Origin: Xylocopa sonorina
Lineage: Eukaryota > Arthropoda > Insecta > Hymenoptera > Apidae
Assembly (NCBI RefSeq): GCF_050948175.1
Contig: NC_135201.1
Location: 8,804,001 to 8,868,000, forward strand
Direction: 5' to 3'
Length of the DNA: 64,000 nt
In this document: positions 48,001 to 60,599 of the stretch, piece by piece
Layout: the number at the start of each line of letters is the position of its first letter
Position numbering within the stretch: the stretch's first letter is position 1
The notes under the pieces: model-generated
What the model was told of the DNA's origin: nothing
Database searches by the model: none
What the model saw: only the letters and a program-made list of their open reading frames with translations
Program-made: the position numbers and the translations under genes

Positions 48001-51000
48001 TAATATCAATGTAGTGGTTACCTATGCGCGCCTATTACGATATATATTTAAAAAGATTTTATGACTCTTTACTGCTTTGTTATCTAATGCGTAACATTTA
48101 AGAAATTAGGAGAAATTAGAGCTTCGATTGAAGTATAGAGGAAAGAATTCTTCGATGTTAAGTATAGAAATGCTTGGAAAATTGATATTTTTATACATAA
48201 ATGGAATTTAATACTGAGTGAAGAATAATTTCTAAGTAATATTTCAATTTATTATTAAATGTACCTATACACTACTATATTATATAAATCAGGGGACAAT
48301 ATACAATGTCTTTATCGTTTGGTAAAGTAGTAAATGTCTCCTTTGTATGCACGCGACACATACAGAGTGTTCTAATAATTACACATTCCATCTATAGGAA
48401 ACGGGGGATCAATTCAACGAAGTTTTGCCAAATCGGTACACAGACTATCACAAAGTTGATTGCTGGTTCGGGTATATTTCGTACATGGGCGTTTCTAAAA
48501 TGATCACAGTCGCGTACGCTAAAAGAACGCGTCTAAAAACAGTTCCTTTCTACTCCGAGAAACGTTGCTTATCCCGTTCTTTCCTTCTGATCGTCCAGAA
48601 AAATTAGTCGAACTCGCTAACTCTGAATCGATTTTCTGTTTAACTTTAGATACTGTTTCACTGTTAAATATGCTTCTTGAACGTGTAAATAGTTTCAGTC
48701 TCATTTGAAACGAGAGAAAAAGAAGAGAAAAATGAAAAAGAAAAGGAAAGTGTTACATTTAATGCTTGTATACAGTTTAGAATACACCCGGTACGCAGTA
48801 TCGTACGGAGTACGAGTTACTTAATAGTCGCAAGATGACACCGCAATATTATACTCTGTAATTACAAATACAATAAGATACAGTAGTTACTTTTTTCTTT
48901 CTTTTACCATTTTCTTCGCATATTAAGAATATATTCCTAGGTACTTTGCGATGGCGTGCGATCCTCCTCACCACCTGTCCACCCGATTCATAGAAATTTC
49001 ATTGTATCGTATATTAAAACGTCGTCTTGCCGAACGAACGATAAATAATATTTAACGATTTACAAAAGATCCGTCTCTGCATCGAGTTATCGTACATACG
49101 ATTCTTTCGACGATAAAACTTTTGCAAACTCGACGAATCGTTCTTCACCGTCGGAAGGAACTCGATGCGAATCAATTGACGAGATAACGAATTTCTTCTT
49201 TTTTTTTTCCTTTTTTTTTCTTTTAGTACGCTACGCACATCACCAGCATTTCTTTGACCCCGATATATTACTAATTCTGCTATATCGTAATCTTCTATTC
49301 CTTATCGTTTAATCGCTGTTCGAACGAAAACCGTGTAAGCATAGTACAGAAAAGAACTTGCGTGTACCACAAGCGGTGTATAAACTTCATCCAACTCCAG
49401 CCCTCCCTTATCGTAATAAATAATTCATTTTATGTACAAATTGAATTGTTCTCAGCTTCTTGCCCGTTCCATTCGAAACGCTCGGATCCACAAAGACAGT
49501 TTTCTAAAATACGAAAAAACACACTTGTTCGTCCGCCGTAGCGTTGTGCACACTTAGCCACGATCGCTGCTTTCAGAATAACTGCACCGCGAGACACTCT
49601 TTTCTTCTCACTTTTCTTATTTTTCTCTCGTTAAAAAACGGCAACAATTAAAAATCGGATAACGCGGAAATACCCCAAGTAAATAATCATTATTCTGATA
49701 GTAGCGTCGAAGCAACAGGTGTTATAGTCTAAAATTGGAGAAATATTATTTTTACAGTATAATTCTTTTTCTTTTTCTTCTTCTGTAATCGTACAATATT
49801 TAAAATAGAATATTTTTGTTCTTTTTTTTGTGTTTTTTTTTCGTTTGAGAAAAAGTACTATAATATCATCAGTGACAACGGAATGGGCCTCTATAAAACC
49901 ATCGTGGATTAAATATCCGTTTACAGTTTCTTCTTTTTTTTTTTTCTTTTTCCTTCTTTTGTTCTTTCGCTTGTTCTTTGTTACGCTTTGGTATGGCACT
50001 AAGGATTACTCGAGATTTCCTTTAAATTCAGTGTTTATGCAGATGCAAGCTACGCTTTAAAGAGACGAAGGAGAAATAAACGGGGAGGAATTAGAATAAT
50101 CGCGCATGATCCTCGTTTGGTAGCATTTGTGCACGTGCACCGTATGGGGCTTATCTTACAATTTTCGAACGATCGATACAATTCAATGAACGTTATTACA
50201 AGCATTTTCCCTGCATAGCAGTCGAATCTGTTGACTAAAATGAAAGTTAACGCGACAATTAAATTTATCAGCTATCGTTCTTTCTTTTTTACGTTTTCTT
50301 CTTTTTTCTTTTTATGTTCTACAAGAAAATGTACAACCGTAGAAAGATTTTATTTTGTTCTGTAAATCAAGGCCATTCGTTACAAAGTTTATTGCGACTA
50401 GCATATTTCCTATCCTTCCCAGTGTACCTAAAGCTTACATCAATTTCGAGCACCGTCTAAACGTAGAATAATTATAAGTTTACATTGGTAGAAAACGTAG
50501 CTACTTCACTTAGATGGTTCCACTTGAACAACTGATTGCCTCGACAGTATCACAATGTGCACGAAAAAGGATTTTCAGTTTTATTCCTTGAGAAAGAACG
50601 CAGCTTGAACGAAGTAAGCGAAACGGTTCTTAAAATTATTAGGCCACACTTTTGCAGTTAGATCCACATTCGCGTCGGATCTTTTAAACGAAAACGATTC
50701 ACCATCGAGTCGGAACTTGTACTTGCGATATAGCCGAACTTTGTGCTTTTCCATGAAAATAGGAATCGAGCGTATCAGAGCTCTAGTTACGTAGAGAGCC
50801 TATCTAACGAATAATTGAGAAATGTAAATAAATGCGCAAAGAATGTTTTATTTCAAATAAAACAGAGATTCTAATATATATAGAGATCTGATAAGAGAAC
50901 CTGTAACACCTTTCCCTTTCGCATTCGAATCAAGCAAATACGTTTCTAATAAACTGTAGATACTTTGTACTATCGTCGAAATAATATTTCTGTGCTGCCT

Positions 51001-53711
51001 TTTTCGTTTATCAGTATTTCGTACCTTAACTGACATTTTATACACGACAAAAAACGTCATTAGCTGATCACAGCATTGGATATTGTCATATCACCGCATT
51101 CAATACATATCTGTAGAAAGTATTTGACGAATTGCTTTTTCTTTTTCTTTTCTTTTTTTTTCTTTCTTTCAATCAGATCCAACTGCCATCAAAAGAACGT
51201 TTCAGTGCCAATTTCATTGTTACACAAGAACATGGAACATGGCAGTTTAATGTTAAAGCCAAAAGCACCGAGCTTTCAATATAAAACTGGATGTTCGCTG
51301 GTTTATATAATATACAAGTGTGTCGGTAAAGATCAAGAATATTTTCGTCGACTGTCACGCAAATAAATCTGAAAGAAAATTCATATAAACTTGTATCTGC
51401 AAGTGCTTGTTACTTTAATTACTCTTCGCAAAGAGAATATCAATAAATACTAGATATACACTTTTCCTTCTTTTTTTTTTTTCTTTTTAAATTAATACAT
51501 TAATCTCTAACTCATACGTATAAAAGAACTAATCGTTTATTCACAGCTGTCTTCGACTTGGTATCCTTTTAAATACGGATACAGTTTACATATACGCTAA
51601 GAAAGTCCCCTTGGAACAAAATGTACGAATATTCTACGAGTTTTCAATTGGTAAATACAAATAAAGCTGCTGAATGACTCGGGATGATGCGTGTATCGAG
51701 ATCGGCTTGATTATTCGAGTAGTTCGAGAAATGCTTTCAAATGAATTAGTATGTTCTAATATTTAAATAACGATTCGACGACACAATCAAAAGAGATAAT
51801 CGTGAATTTTGTCAAGTTACTCGAAGTACTCGAATAAATAGTATCGGTGCGAGAAAACGAGGCGTTGGTTGCTCTGAATTGCAAATTCTCGAGTGTCTTT
51901 TAACATCTCGACAGCTCTAGATACAAGATTATACAAACTTTTTCATTATTCCGACGCATACAATTAATGAAAAGAAATGTTCTCGAGTTTTATTAACGCT
52001 CTGCGTAATACATGTAAAAAATGATGATTCGTGAGGGGTAAGCCGACATACATCGCATTCAATACAGATTACAAACATATTTAAAAAACACTAGATGTGG
52101 AACAGCGGTGATAATAATAAAAATACTTGGCTCGCTTTAGTTTCTTTACATAAACGTTCAACATCAGATTACGAAGCCAGTATATAGTAACAATTTCTTT
52201 TTAAAACACGTCGTTCTAATGAGAAACAGAAACGCACGTGTAAACGTATCAGTTGTCTGGTAATTTTGACGTTTAGAAAAGGGAATGTAATTACTTTCTC
52301 TACGAAATTATAATCGGATAATGATAGTTTCTGAAATAACAAAAGAAATTATTCAGATATTCCACTATAAAACGAGTATTTGTTTCACAATTAAAACACA
52401 CGTACATAGAGTATAAAAATAAAACGTAAATCTATGTGTATAAAAAAAATGTATAAATTATTGCCACGTTACGATGACTGTTCCGGTGTGTCATGGTTAC
52501 AAAATATACAAGACTTATAAAACTCGACTAACTCGTTAACTGCCACGCTTGCGTACGCATAAAGTTTAAGATATGTATTACAATTTAACTGAACATACAC
52601 AACAATTGCTGATAATAATTTTGTTAATAATATTCTATCACGAAACTTTTAACAACAATGAAGAGTTAAATGTACATTGCACAGAATGGCAGTGAACGCG
52701 TCAATATACTGTAAAACTTTCAAGAGAGAGATTCTTGGTTCTGTAGCAATGATCAGCTACATCCATTATTTTTTTTCCTTTAGCACAAGCACTCCATCCA
52801 GTCACAGGATGGAAACAACATAAGTTTAGAGATAAAAGTTTTACGATGTGGCCAATATTTAACAACCCTCGATTTAAACGATCGGTAACACATTTTTTTT
52901 TCTTTTTTTCTTGTTTTCATGCACAATATACGATACATATTTTTTATTCTCTTTTTAAATGCGAGTTTTGAATATGACTTTTCATGTATTCGAAAATAGG
53001 ATCGACTTGTGAGATGCAAAAATTGAAAACACTTCGACCCATAGTTTAATAACCATACTCTAAGCAATTCCAAAAAGTATGTATATGTTTTTTTTTTCTT
53101 CTCATACAGTTATCAATGGCTGTTACTTACTTCATTTTACATATTATTACTGTATAACTTTTACGCTTTGTTACTTCTTTTTTTTTTTCTTATGGTGCTT
53201 ATATGTTACGTTGAGAAAATAATTTTTTTTATATAACAAGCAATGTGTTTAATTTGTTCTTCCATAAATATTTAATTTCCCATAAAATTCTTCTTTATGG
53301 ATCAATGGTTCCCGTAGAAATGTTTAAATTTGCACGCAACTTTTAAAGTATATCCATTTTCATTGATATATAACGAATGATTTCTACCTAATTAAAAAAG
53401 AATATCTCTAACACCCCACTGATCTCAGAATCATTGTATATTAATTGTTATTTATTGTATTATATCCAATAGTGAGCTTGTCGTAACGCTAAAAATTTCT
53501 CGTACAATACGAATAGCTAGAAAACACAAAATGTGTTTACGGTTCTCAGTACTATATAATAATATTTTCTTCTGTACCGAAAATCTTTCTAGCTTGCTTT
53601 GGTTTCCTTTCTTTTAGTATATTTCTGAATATCACGAGTATATAATAAATCTCTTACTTGACAAACGAGATACGTTTAAACATTGTCCTATTTTGTCGCG
53701 AGATCGCTTGT
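48001..53711. other. AT-rich intergenic region, no gene seen
   Basis: There are only short frames, many poly(T)/poly(A) tracts and no recognised domains, tRNA or transposase. The right end contains the sol 3' UTR. Part of it could be a long non-coding RNA, which the sequence alone cannot show. Confidence 0.6.
53451..53456 (-). terminator. Candidate poly(A) signal of sol
   Basis: AATAAA on the minus strand about 255 bases past the sol stop codon. Motif and position only; other candidates lie further downstream. Confidence 0.35.
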
Positions 53712-56700
53712 TCACGTGATTAAACGAGGACTATGTAAACCTTCGACTTGAGTGTCAATCTGAGGACAATGTTGGGTATCTGGCGGGCCCCAATCATGCA
53801 AGTTTCCGCTGTTAGCTAGTCTGTGCGTAAGTCGATGTGCTATCGAGAAACCACCACTACCCTCCAATTGTGTTAAAACTATGATGACTTGTCTACAATA
53901 CATTCATTCGATTAATCGGGTATGCAAATTTTAATAGAATACCTAAATAAATTTACCTGTGAAGCGGGGGAACACTATCGGCAGTTCTGAGTTGTCCTCT
54001 CGTGGACACAACGTTATAGCTTTCATGGCAGTCACATTTTACATGAATCCACTTATTTACATGACGATTTTCTACCATTACTACGAGTCCAGCCCAACCT
54101 TTGGTTAGGTAATAAGCAGTCATTCCTTCTCTTCCCTATATGTGAACGTTTCATCAATATTCCCTCATAAAACCCGTATAAAAACCAAAAGTATGTCAAA
54201 TCGGTAGAAATCTAAAGGACCTCGTACACACGTACAGACATATATCGCGATTCATTTTTACTTACTTCGTGTCGCTGTCCTTTCGCTAAAGTTAAACTTA
54301 TTATAGCATCGGCTAAGACAAATGCTGGCGGTGAAATTTGTTCAACTAAGAGTCTCTTTGAACTATGAATGGCAAGTACGTATTCAGGATAACTGGAAGT
54401 GTCTTCCATTCCTGTGTGCCAATGGTTAAAGGCCAAACACACGACGATGTACAAATCCCTTTCCAGCATCTTGTGACATCCAACAAATCCGCGTACTTGT
54501 CGCTTGCTATGCTCTACTAGTCTTCCAACTTCCGGTGCTGCCGGAGACCGCGTACGAAATACAACTACACACAGATCCAACTGGGAACGTTGCGATTTTT
54601 CGGAATTCCTAGATACGTGCAGAAACGTAGCATATAATATCATTTGTTACGTCTTCATTTTTAACCTCGCGATACTAGACGCTTACCTTTGCCCTTCTTG
54701 AAACAATGTGAATTCTGTTTCCGTAGGTTCTAGTACCGTTAAAAGTACGCATGATAAATGTCTGAGGGATGATAACGGTGGAAGAGTGCCACGTAATCTA
54801 ACTTCGCTCCATCCAACTCTAGTTTTACAAATATCAATACAGTCGAAATATTTTAATACGTCGTCAAAGGAAATCCAGAAAACACCGTCAGACGCTCCGT
54901 GCGGCATAAGCATTTCTCGCAATTGTGGCGTCCATATAGGGCTATCATCGGACCAGTCACCCTTCCAACTGTAGTGGCCCCATGGATTACGCAATCTCAA
55001 TAATCGTATTCCCTACGAGATATATTATTTCAACTGTTTGTCTTTATACGTACTGTAAATACGCACAAGTATATTTATCTTACCTGTACATCCCGCACAT
55101 CGAGAACCGAGTAAGCGTGCCTAGATAAAAAGTATTAAGTTATTTTCAAACAAGTGAATGAGAAATGTACTAAGCCAAGTACAGTTTAAGTAAAAATCTG
55201 CTAAGCCACACGTCGAGTTCATTTACCTTGGTCTCAAACCCTTACGTTGATATTCTTCTTCGTCGACTTTCATGTTGCCACCACCGCAACTAGCACCCAT
55301 TAAAAACATAGCTTGCCTTGAAGATAAAAGTTGCGCCCATATTAAATCCTTATCAAGCTCGTCTTCGCTCGGCAAAGCAGATGGTTGTAAAGGCACACTC
55401 TCACAAGGGGCACCTGTAAGTGTTGCTAGACCTTCTATAGCACGTCCAGATACTAAAGCTTCGTAGCAACCATGAATTTTAGCCACTGCCTTCTCAATTA
55501 ACGGCACCCAAAGTTGTTTTCTTTTCGCCTATGATACATTTCATCTTAACCATTAATTTCTCATTTAATCAGTCATTTACTATTTGACTTATAGAGGTAT
55601 TCGAACGCTTACACGTGCATTTTTTAACAAACGATGATGATTTTTGCACGCGAGGTGAACATATGTATTGATCAGATTGCAAGTGTAAGCATTTGAATAT
55701 CCTTTATGGGCCATGTGTATAATGTTAACATATTAACCTGAGAATATACTAGATGGCCTCTTTTATCACAGGGTAACAAGTCATCAACTAGTACTGTGGT
55801 CCATTTTCCATCTTTACATAATCTTACTTGATAAGCTCCTTCCGGGCAGGTTTCCCTCATTACTAAGACTCTCTTTACAAGCTCGTCACTTTCGGCTAAA
55901 ACAGCTAACGCTGAAAGTAGCCAACAGTTTCCTAATACACCTTGCGAGATATCGGAAGGCAAGGGCTTTCTAAAGACAGCCCAAGGCAGTTTCGAATCAA
56001 CGGTAGAGTCAACGTTGATTTGATGAGGCCTTCTCCATTGAACAACGTGGTTATCTTTCGTTTCAGCTGGATTATAATACAGAGATTTTGGAGCCGGTGG
56101 AAATGAGTCGTCGACAAAAGGTTCGTTCGTCTATAAAGTAAAAAAAAAAAAAAAAAAAGTGATTATCGTTATTAAAGTATCGATAAAGTTTAATGAAATT
56201 AATCGTTGTACCTCTTTACAGTAGCGAACAATGCGCTCCCACTTCTCCAATGCGTCTCTTTCCTCGAGTTGCCTCAAATTTTCCATAACCACACTCTCCT
56301 GCCGTTGCATCGTGAGCGTATTCATGCCAGACTCAATAATTCTAGGCCTTTCACCTGGTAGTTGGGATAAATTTTTTGAGATTTGGCACATTTCACAAAT
56401 TCCATTTGTACTCTTATTTTCATACGTGCACAGTTTACACTGCCACTGGAAAAATTGAAAATTGTATCATGTATAAGTCTTTTAGACGACAAGCGCCGAG
56501 GGATCGTTAGGAAAAAGCATAGTGAACAATATTTTATTCTCATACGATTAATAAACGGTATAAGTTCAAGAACAGCTGTAAAAAATCGTACTTGACCATG
56601 AGTGGAATCTTTAATTCTTGAGTGTCTTTTATCGCTGATCGACGAGCCGTTTCTTCTCACAGAATTTCTATGTCTCGGGGTGACAACTTTCGAATTTATG

Positions 56701-59464
56701 GGTGTTGAACAGAGCCTTGGGCTTGGGCTTCTTGATCCAAAAAATCTGCTATCTTTTGGTACATCTAGAAAATCTGCCAATGTCTTACAAGCGTTACAAG
56801 TTTGTGCTGATAGCGGATTCCTTAATGTACATGACGGACACACCCAGCTCTCTCCTTTTCGTAGCGTCGCATCTTCTAAATGCATGATACTCTTAAGCTT
56901 CGAACCACCGCACGCCTCGCAGGTTGTTCTCGAAGCGGCGTTCAATAATGTACACTTTTTACAAGTCCACGCAGGGGACGGTGGGTCAACTTGATCGTCT
57001 AGATCAGACTCGGCTGTGGCCAACGTAGCAGTTTTTTGCGGAATGTATCTCACGCTATCTCTGGACACCACGATCGGGGACTGTGCGTGCATCGAGCATG
57101 TCGTCTCGTCTTTTGTTACGGTTATTAAACTTGGTTGCATTAACGAGGGGGGTGATCTAGACGACGCGCATATGTCGCAGCCAGTTGACCACAAAGGATT
57201 GTACGCGTAAGAACATTTTCTACAAGTCCACATGCGTTTCAACGAGCTCACGTTCGGTATGTCCCCAACGGGGCTAGTTGCTTCGCTGTGCGCTTTCGTG
57301 GATACCAGACCTAATTTGTTACTTTGTTTTTTTGGCAAGGGCGGTGGTATATCGGGATCCGTGATTCCAATGTAAGAATACTTTGGTCTTGTGCTGAAAC
57401 CAACAGAATGCGGTGGTACCGCGGGTGGTTCATCCTCGTTCAGGCTTCTACGATTGACGATCTTTTTCTGAGACACACTCGTCACTGACTCGACGTCAGA
57501 AAAAGATCGTCTGTAAGACAGTGGACCTGCCGAGGATAGAGCGCGAGGTTCCCAAGCAGGCACGCTGATAACCACCCCACTGCAAGGGACTGGACTTCGA
57601 GGAGCTTCACACGCCTCGCATTGTTCTAGGCCAGGTGCATTATCGAGCGTACAATTATCACAACTCCAGAGAGTATCGTCTTGGTGCGATTCCGGGACTA
57701 CTAAACTTGTTGGTCTTTGAATTGCGTGTTCGGTTAACTTATGTACAACGGATCCGTTGGATAAAGAGCGACTAACTTTAGATTTGACTCGTTCGTATAT
57801 CGAAGGACTATGTCTTTTTGGTGAACGTTGAGAGGTATCAGTGGTATTTCCATAGGAAAGCGTAGTAGACTCCATAGCTTCTATCGGTGGTAAGGTCCAG
57901 TCTTCCCTGTCTTGTCTCCTTTCGCTACGACTTATACTCGTTAGCTGTGCCATATCTGCGCAACGAAATGCATAATGGATCGTACGTACTTTATTTAAAA
58001 CCTTTGTTGGTAAATATTATAAACGTATATACCGTTATTAATAATTCCTGCATCACTTGTAGAAGTTGTCGCATTAGCACCATCCAAAATGTTGGCCAAA
58101 AGTTCATTTGCAGCTTTGCGATAATTTGTCCTGCGTAAATTTAGTTTCTTGCTTTTACGTGCACCAATTTGCCTCTTGTCAGCCTCAGCTATAGAAGAAT
58201 TTGCATCACACGCCACGCAAATCAGACCAGAGCTGCAACTGTTGTCTAGCAAACAACGAACGCATGTCCATTGTGTTACTAAGGAAGGTTGAGAAGAGGA
58301 TCGTCTGATTGACTCTTTTTTAGAAGATCTCCCGTTCCACGAATCATGATGCGTCTTCTTTGTATGACCATTGAGTAGAATTAAATTCCCCTCCGAGCTA
58401 GAAACGAATGGAATACGTAAGACGACGATTAGCGAACGAACGACAAACATTAACGTATGAAATCTCTCAGGGAGAAAGACAAAAGAAAATCCATCTCTTT
58501 TATAGATGCCAGAAACAATGAATTTCAATCCTCCTCCTGATGCTTTTTACATTCGATTTAAGATCGAGGAAGGAATACTCTTTGAATACTATTTACTACG
58601 CTCAAGAATTTCTTGGTAAACATCTAAGTGTAAAAAAAGATAGAGACTAACAAAGTATACGCTATTGTTGATATCGTTTCGAAGCATGTATCATCAACAA
58701 TAAACGAAAGCCGCCTGTATTCCGTAGATGCAAAAGTACTTGTCATATCTACGTTTCTGCGACCATGCAAAACAAATAAATTGCACATTCGATATTACAT
58801 TCCCCTTGCAAACCGTTGCTTTGTGCATTGTGCGAAATCCTTGGCGGAAATAAAACTTGTTCGGCGCTAGGTAGAGAGAGGGGAGGCTGATTGCTATTGA
58901 AAATACCTTGATCGATACGCGAGATATCGCGTGAAAATGATCCCGCTGAGAAAAACGTAAAGGATTACAGTTCGAGGGCTCTCCCTCGAAGTTGTGTCGA
59001 GTTCGGTAGACTGTATACAAACACGCGAGAAATCGAAGAATGGGGAGGTGGTAGGTGGCGGTGGGGAGGGGAGAAGGTTCTGAGGGGAGAGAAAAAGAGA
59101 GAGAGAGAGAGAGAGAGATGAGTTAACAATTTCCTCACCGATGTACGAGATCGGTTTTGACGTATTCATAAGCCGTTGGACGATTATTATCGGCCTTCGC
59201 TGGTCTCTCTAGACGAAGTTTCGGCAGAGGTGTCGGCGGCACGGACACCGAGGAAGAGTCACCCTCCTCGCCGTCTCTTTGCTTTCCCTCCTCTTTCACC
59301 CCTGGTACCTTGCGGGCCAAACTCAGGCTGAGCCTGACGAGGTTTGCCTTCTCATCACTCCTGAACCGTGTAAGCCCGCACCTGGCGCATCGCGTGCTCT
59401 CCGTTGGATTTATCAGAGCGCACTCCGAGCAATGCCACTGCAACACCGATGCGATCGAGCCCAT
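53712..59464 (-). CDS. sol: Calpain small optic lobes (CAPN15-like), 11 exons, 1349 aa
   Basis: This is an atypical cytosolic calpain needed for optic lobe development in flies. Exons are 59139-59464, 58033-58397, 56592-57955, 56212-56445, 55738-56130, 55227-55528, 55084-55120, 54687-55012, 54266-54608, 53957-54135 and 53712-53892, all GT-AG and in frame. The N-terminal half carries seven RanBP2-type zinc fingers, W-x-C-x2-C-x10-C-x2-C, starting near residues 10, 152, 327, 473, 560, 601 and 686 (for example WTCKKCTLLN). The catalytic core has Cys832 in GVLGNCWLLSALAVLAE, His996 in RHAYSVLDV and Asn1016 in RLRNPWGHYSW, so it should be an active protease. The C-terminal SOL-homology region follows. 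It has no EF-hand domain, as expected for this subfamily. The start ATG at 59464 lies just before the first zinc finger; the 37-bp exon carrying the active-site His is notable. Confidence 0.95.
59096..59119. repeat. (GA)n microsatellite in sol intron 1
   Basis: Twelve or so GA units within a longer purine run just downstream of the first sol donor site. Confidence 0.85.
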
Positions 59465-60502
59465 TCTTTACACGTAGTCATGGCTCCTTTGCTAACAGGA
59501 TCACTGACTTTTTTAGCCACGATCCCTCCCCTTTCCTTCGCCTCGACCGGACTAATCACAGCACACCACCGCGGGATGGACGAGGCTCGACGATTATCGT
59601 GACACACGTCCGGACCGAATTCCCATCGGCTGCGGCGGTTGCCCGCCGTTCTTTGTCATATGTTTCCGAACGGCCATCTTTCCCTTACCACCCCCCTACC
59701 CTCCTCTTCCGACAAACTTTTATTCTATCTCTTTCTTTCTCTTTTTCTCCCTTTCTTTCCTTCGTCGCATCACACAGTGAAAACACGAATGCACACACGC
59801 GACTCTCAGTGCATCCAAGCTTTTTCCTTTACCCCGTATCACCTTTCACGCATTTTTCTCGGTCCCCGTTTTATCGACACTTTCCTCACCAGTTTATACC
59901 CCGAGTTCTTAATAACTGTCCTTAAACGGGGGGGCGCGCGCACTGACGATCACCGATCCGCGTTTTATCGCTCACTCGATAATCGGGCCAGGACTTGATA
60001 CGTCAATCGCGAACGATGTAGACATTTTCTCCGGTACACACGACCGTATCCCGAGCTGGTGTGTTGACTACATCCGTCGCGCGACAGGGCCGTACGATTA
60101 TCGATGCGATATCGATAATTGTCAGATTTAGAAATTTGCCAATCGTATTACTCTAGATAAATCATGGTTAATAATTGTTACTTTGAAATGATTCTGTTTC
60201 AGAGGAATAATTAATGATCGATTGCGATGTTTCACTTACTTTTGAACAGAATGTACCATCAATATGTAACTTGTTTTATTCAAGTTTGCGCATTGAATTC
60301 AACGTGTGAAATAAATGTTTTAGAGAATATTATTATGTTGGTTGATTTATGGTTATAAAGTCTTTGCCAGCAATAAATTAGGACTGTTGTAAACATCATT
60401 TTTCGTACGTTACTGGTAGCTACATGTATCAGCGACATCTATAATTGAGTAAAAGTATACTGTAATTATGATATACAATTATAAGAGAATGTACACCACC
60501 AA
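59465..60502. promoter_or_regulatory. sol 5' flank
   Basis: A pyrimidine-rich, moderately GC-rich stretch (59500-60000) becomes AT-rich after 60100. It should contain sol 5' UTR and promoter. Frames across it are low-complexity Ser/Phe/Leu/Pro and are not taken as genes. Confidence 0.5.
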
Positions 60503-60575
60503 GTCCCTGTGGCGCAGAGGATAGCGCGTTGGACTTCTAATCCAAAGGTCGTGGGTTCGATCCCCACCAGGGATG
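60503..60575 (+). tRNA. tRNA-Arg (anticodon TCT)
   Basis: A complete cloverleaf is seen. The acceptor arms GTCCCTG and CAGGGAT pair with the usual wobble, and the discriminator base is G (60575). The D arm is GCGC...GCGC. The anticodon stem TTGGA/TCCAA encloses the loop CTTCTAA, with anticodon TCT at 60536-60538, which reads AGA. The T arm is GTGGG-TTCGATC-CCCAC. There is no intron and no encoded CCA. A T run (TTTTTTT, from about 60590) downstream fits a Pol III terminator. Its internal A and B boxes are intact, so it is likely functional. Confidence 0.96.
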
Positions 60576-60588
60576 ATTAAAAACGGCC

Positions 60589-60599
60589 GTTTTTTTATC
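60589..60599 (+). terminator. Pol III terminator of the tRNA gene
   Basis: A run of T residues follows ACGGCCG some 14 bases after the tRNA end, with a second T run starting about 60600. This is the expected signal for RNA polymerase III release. Confidence 0.6.
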
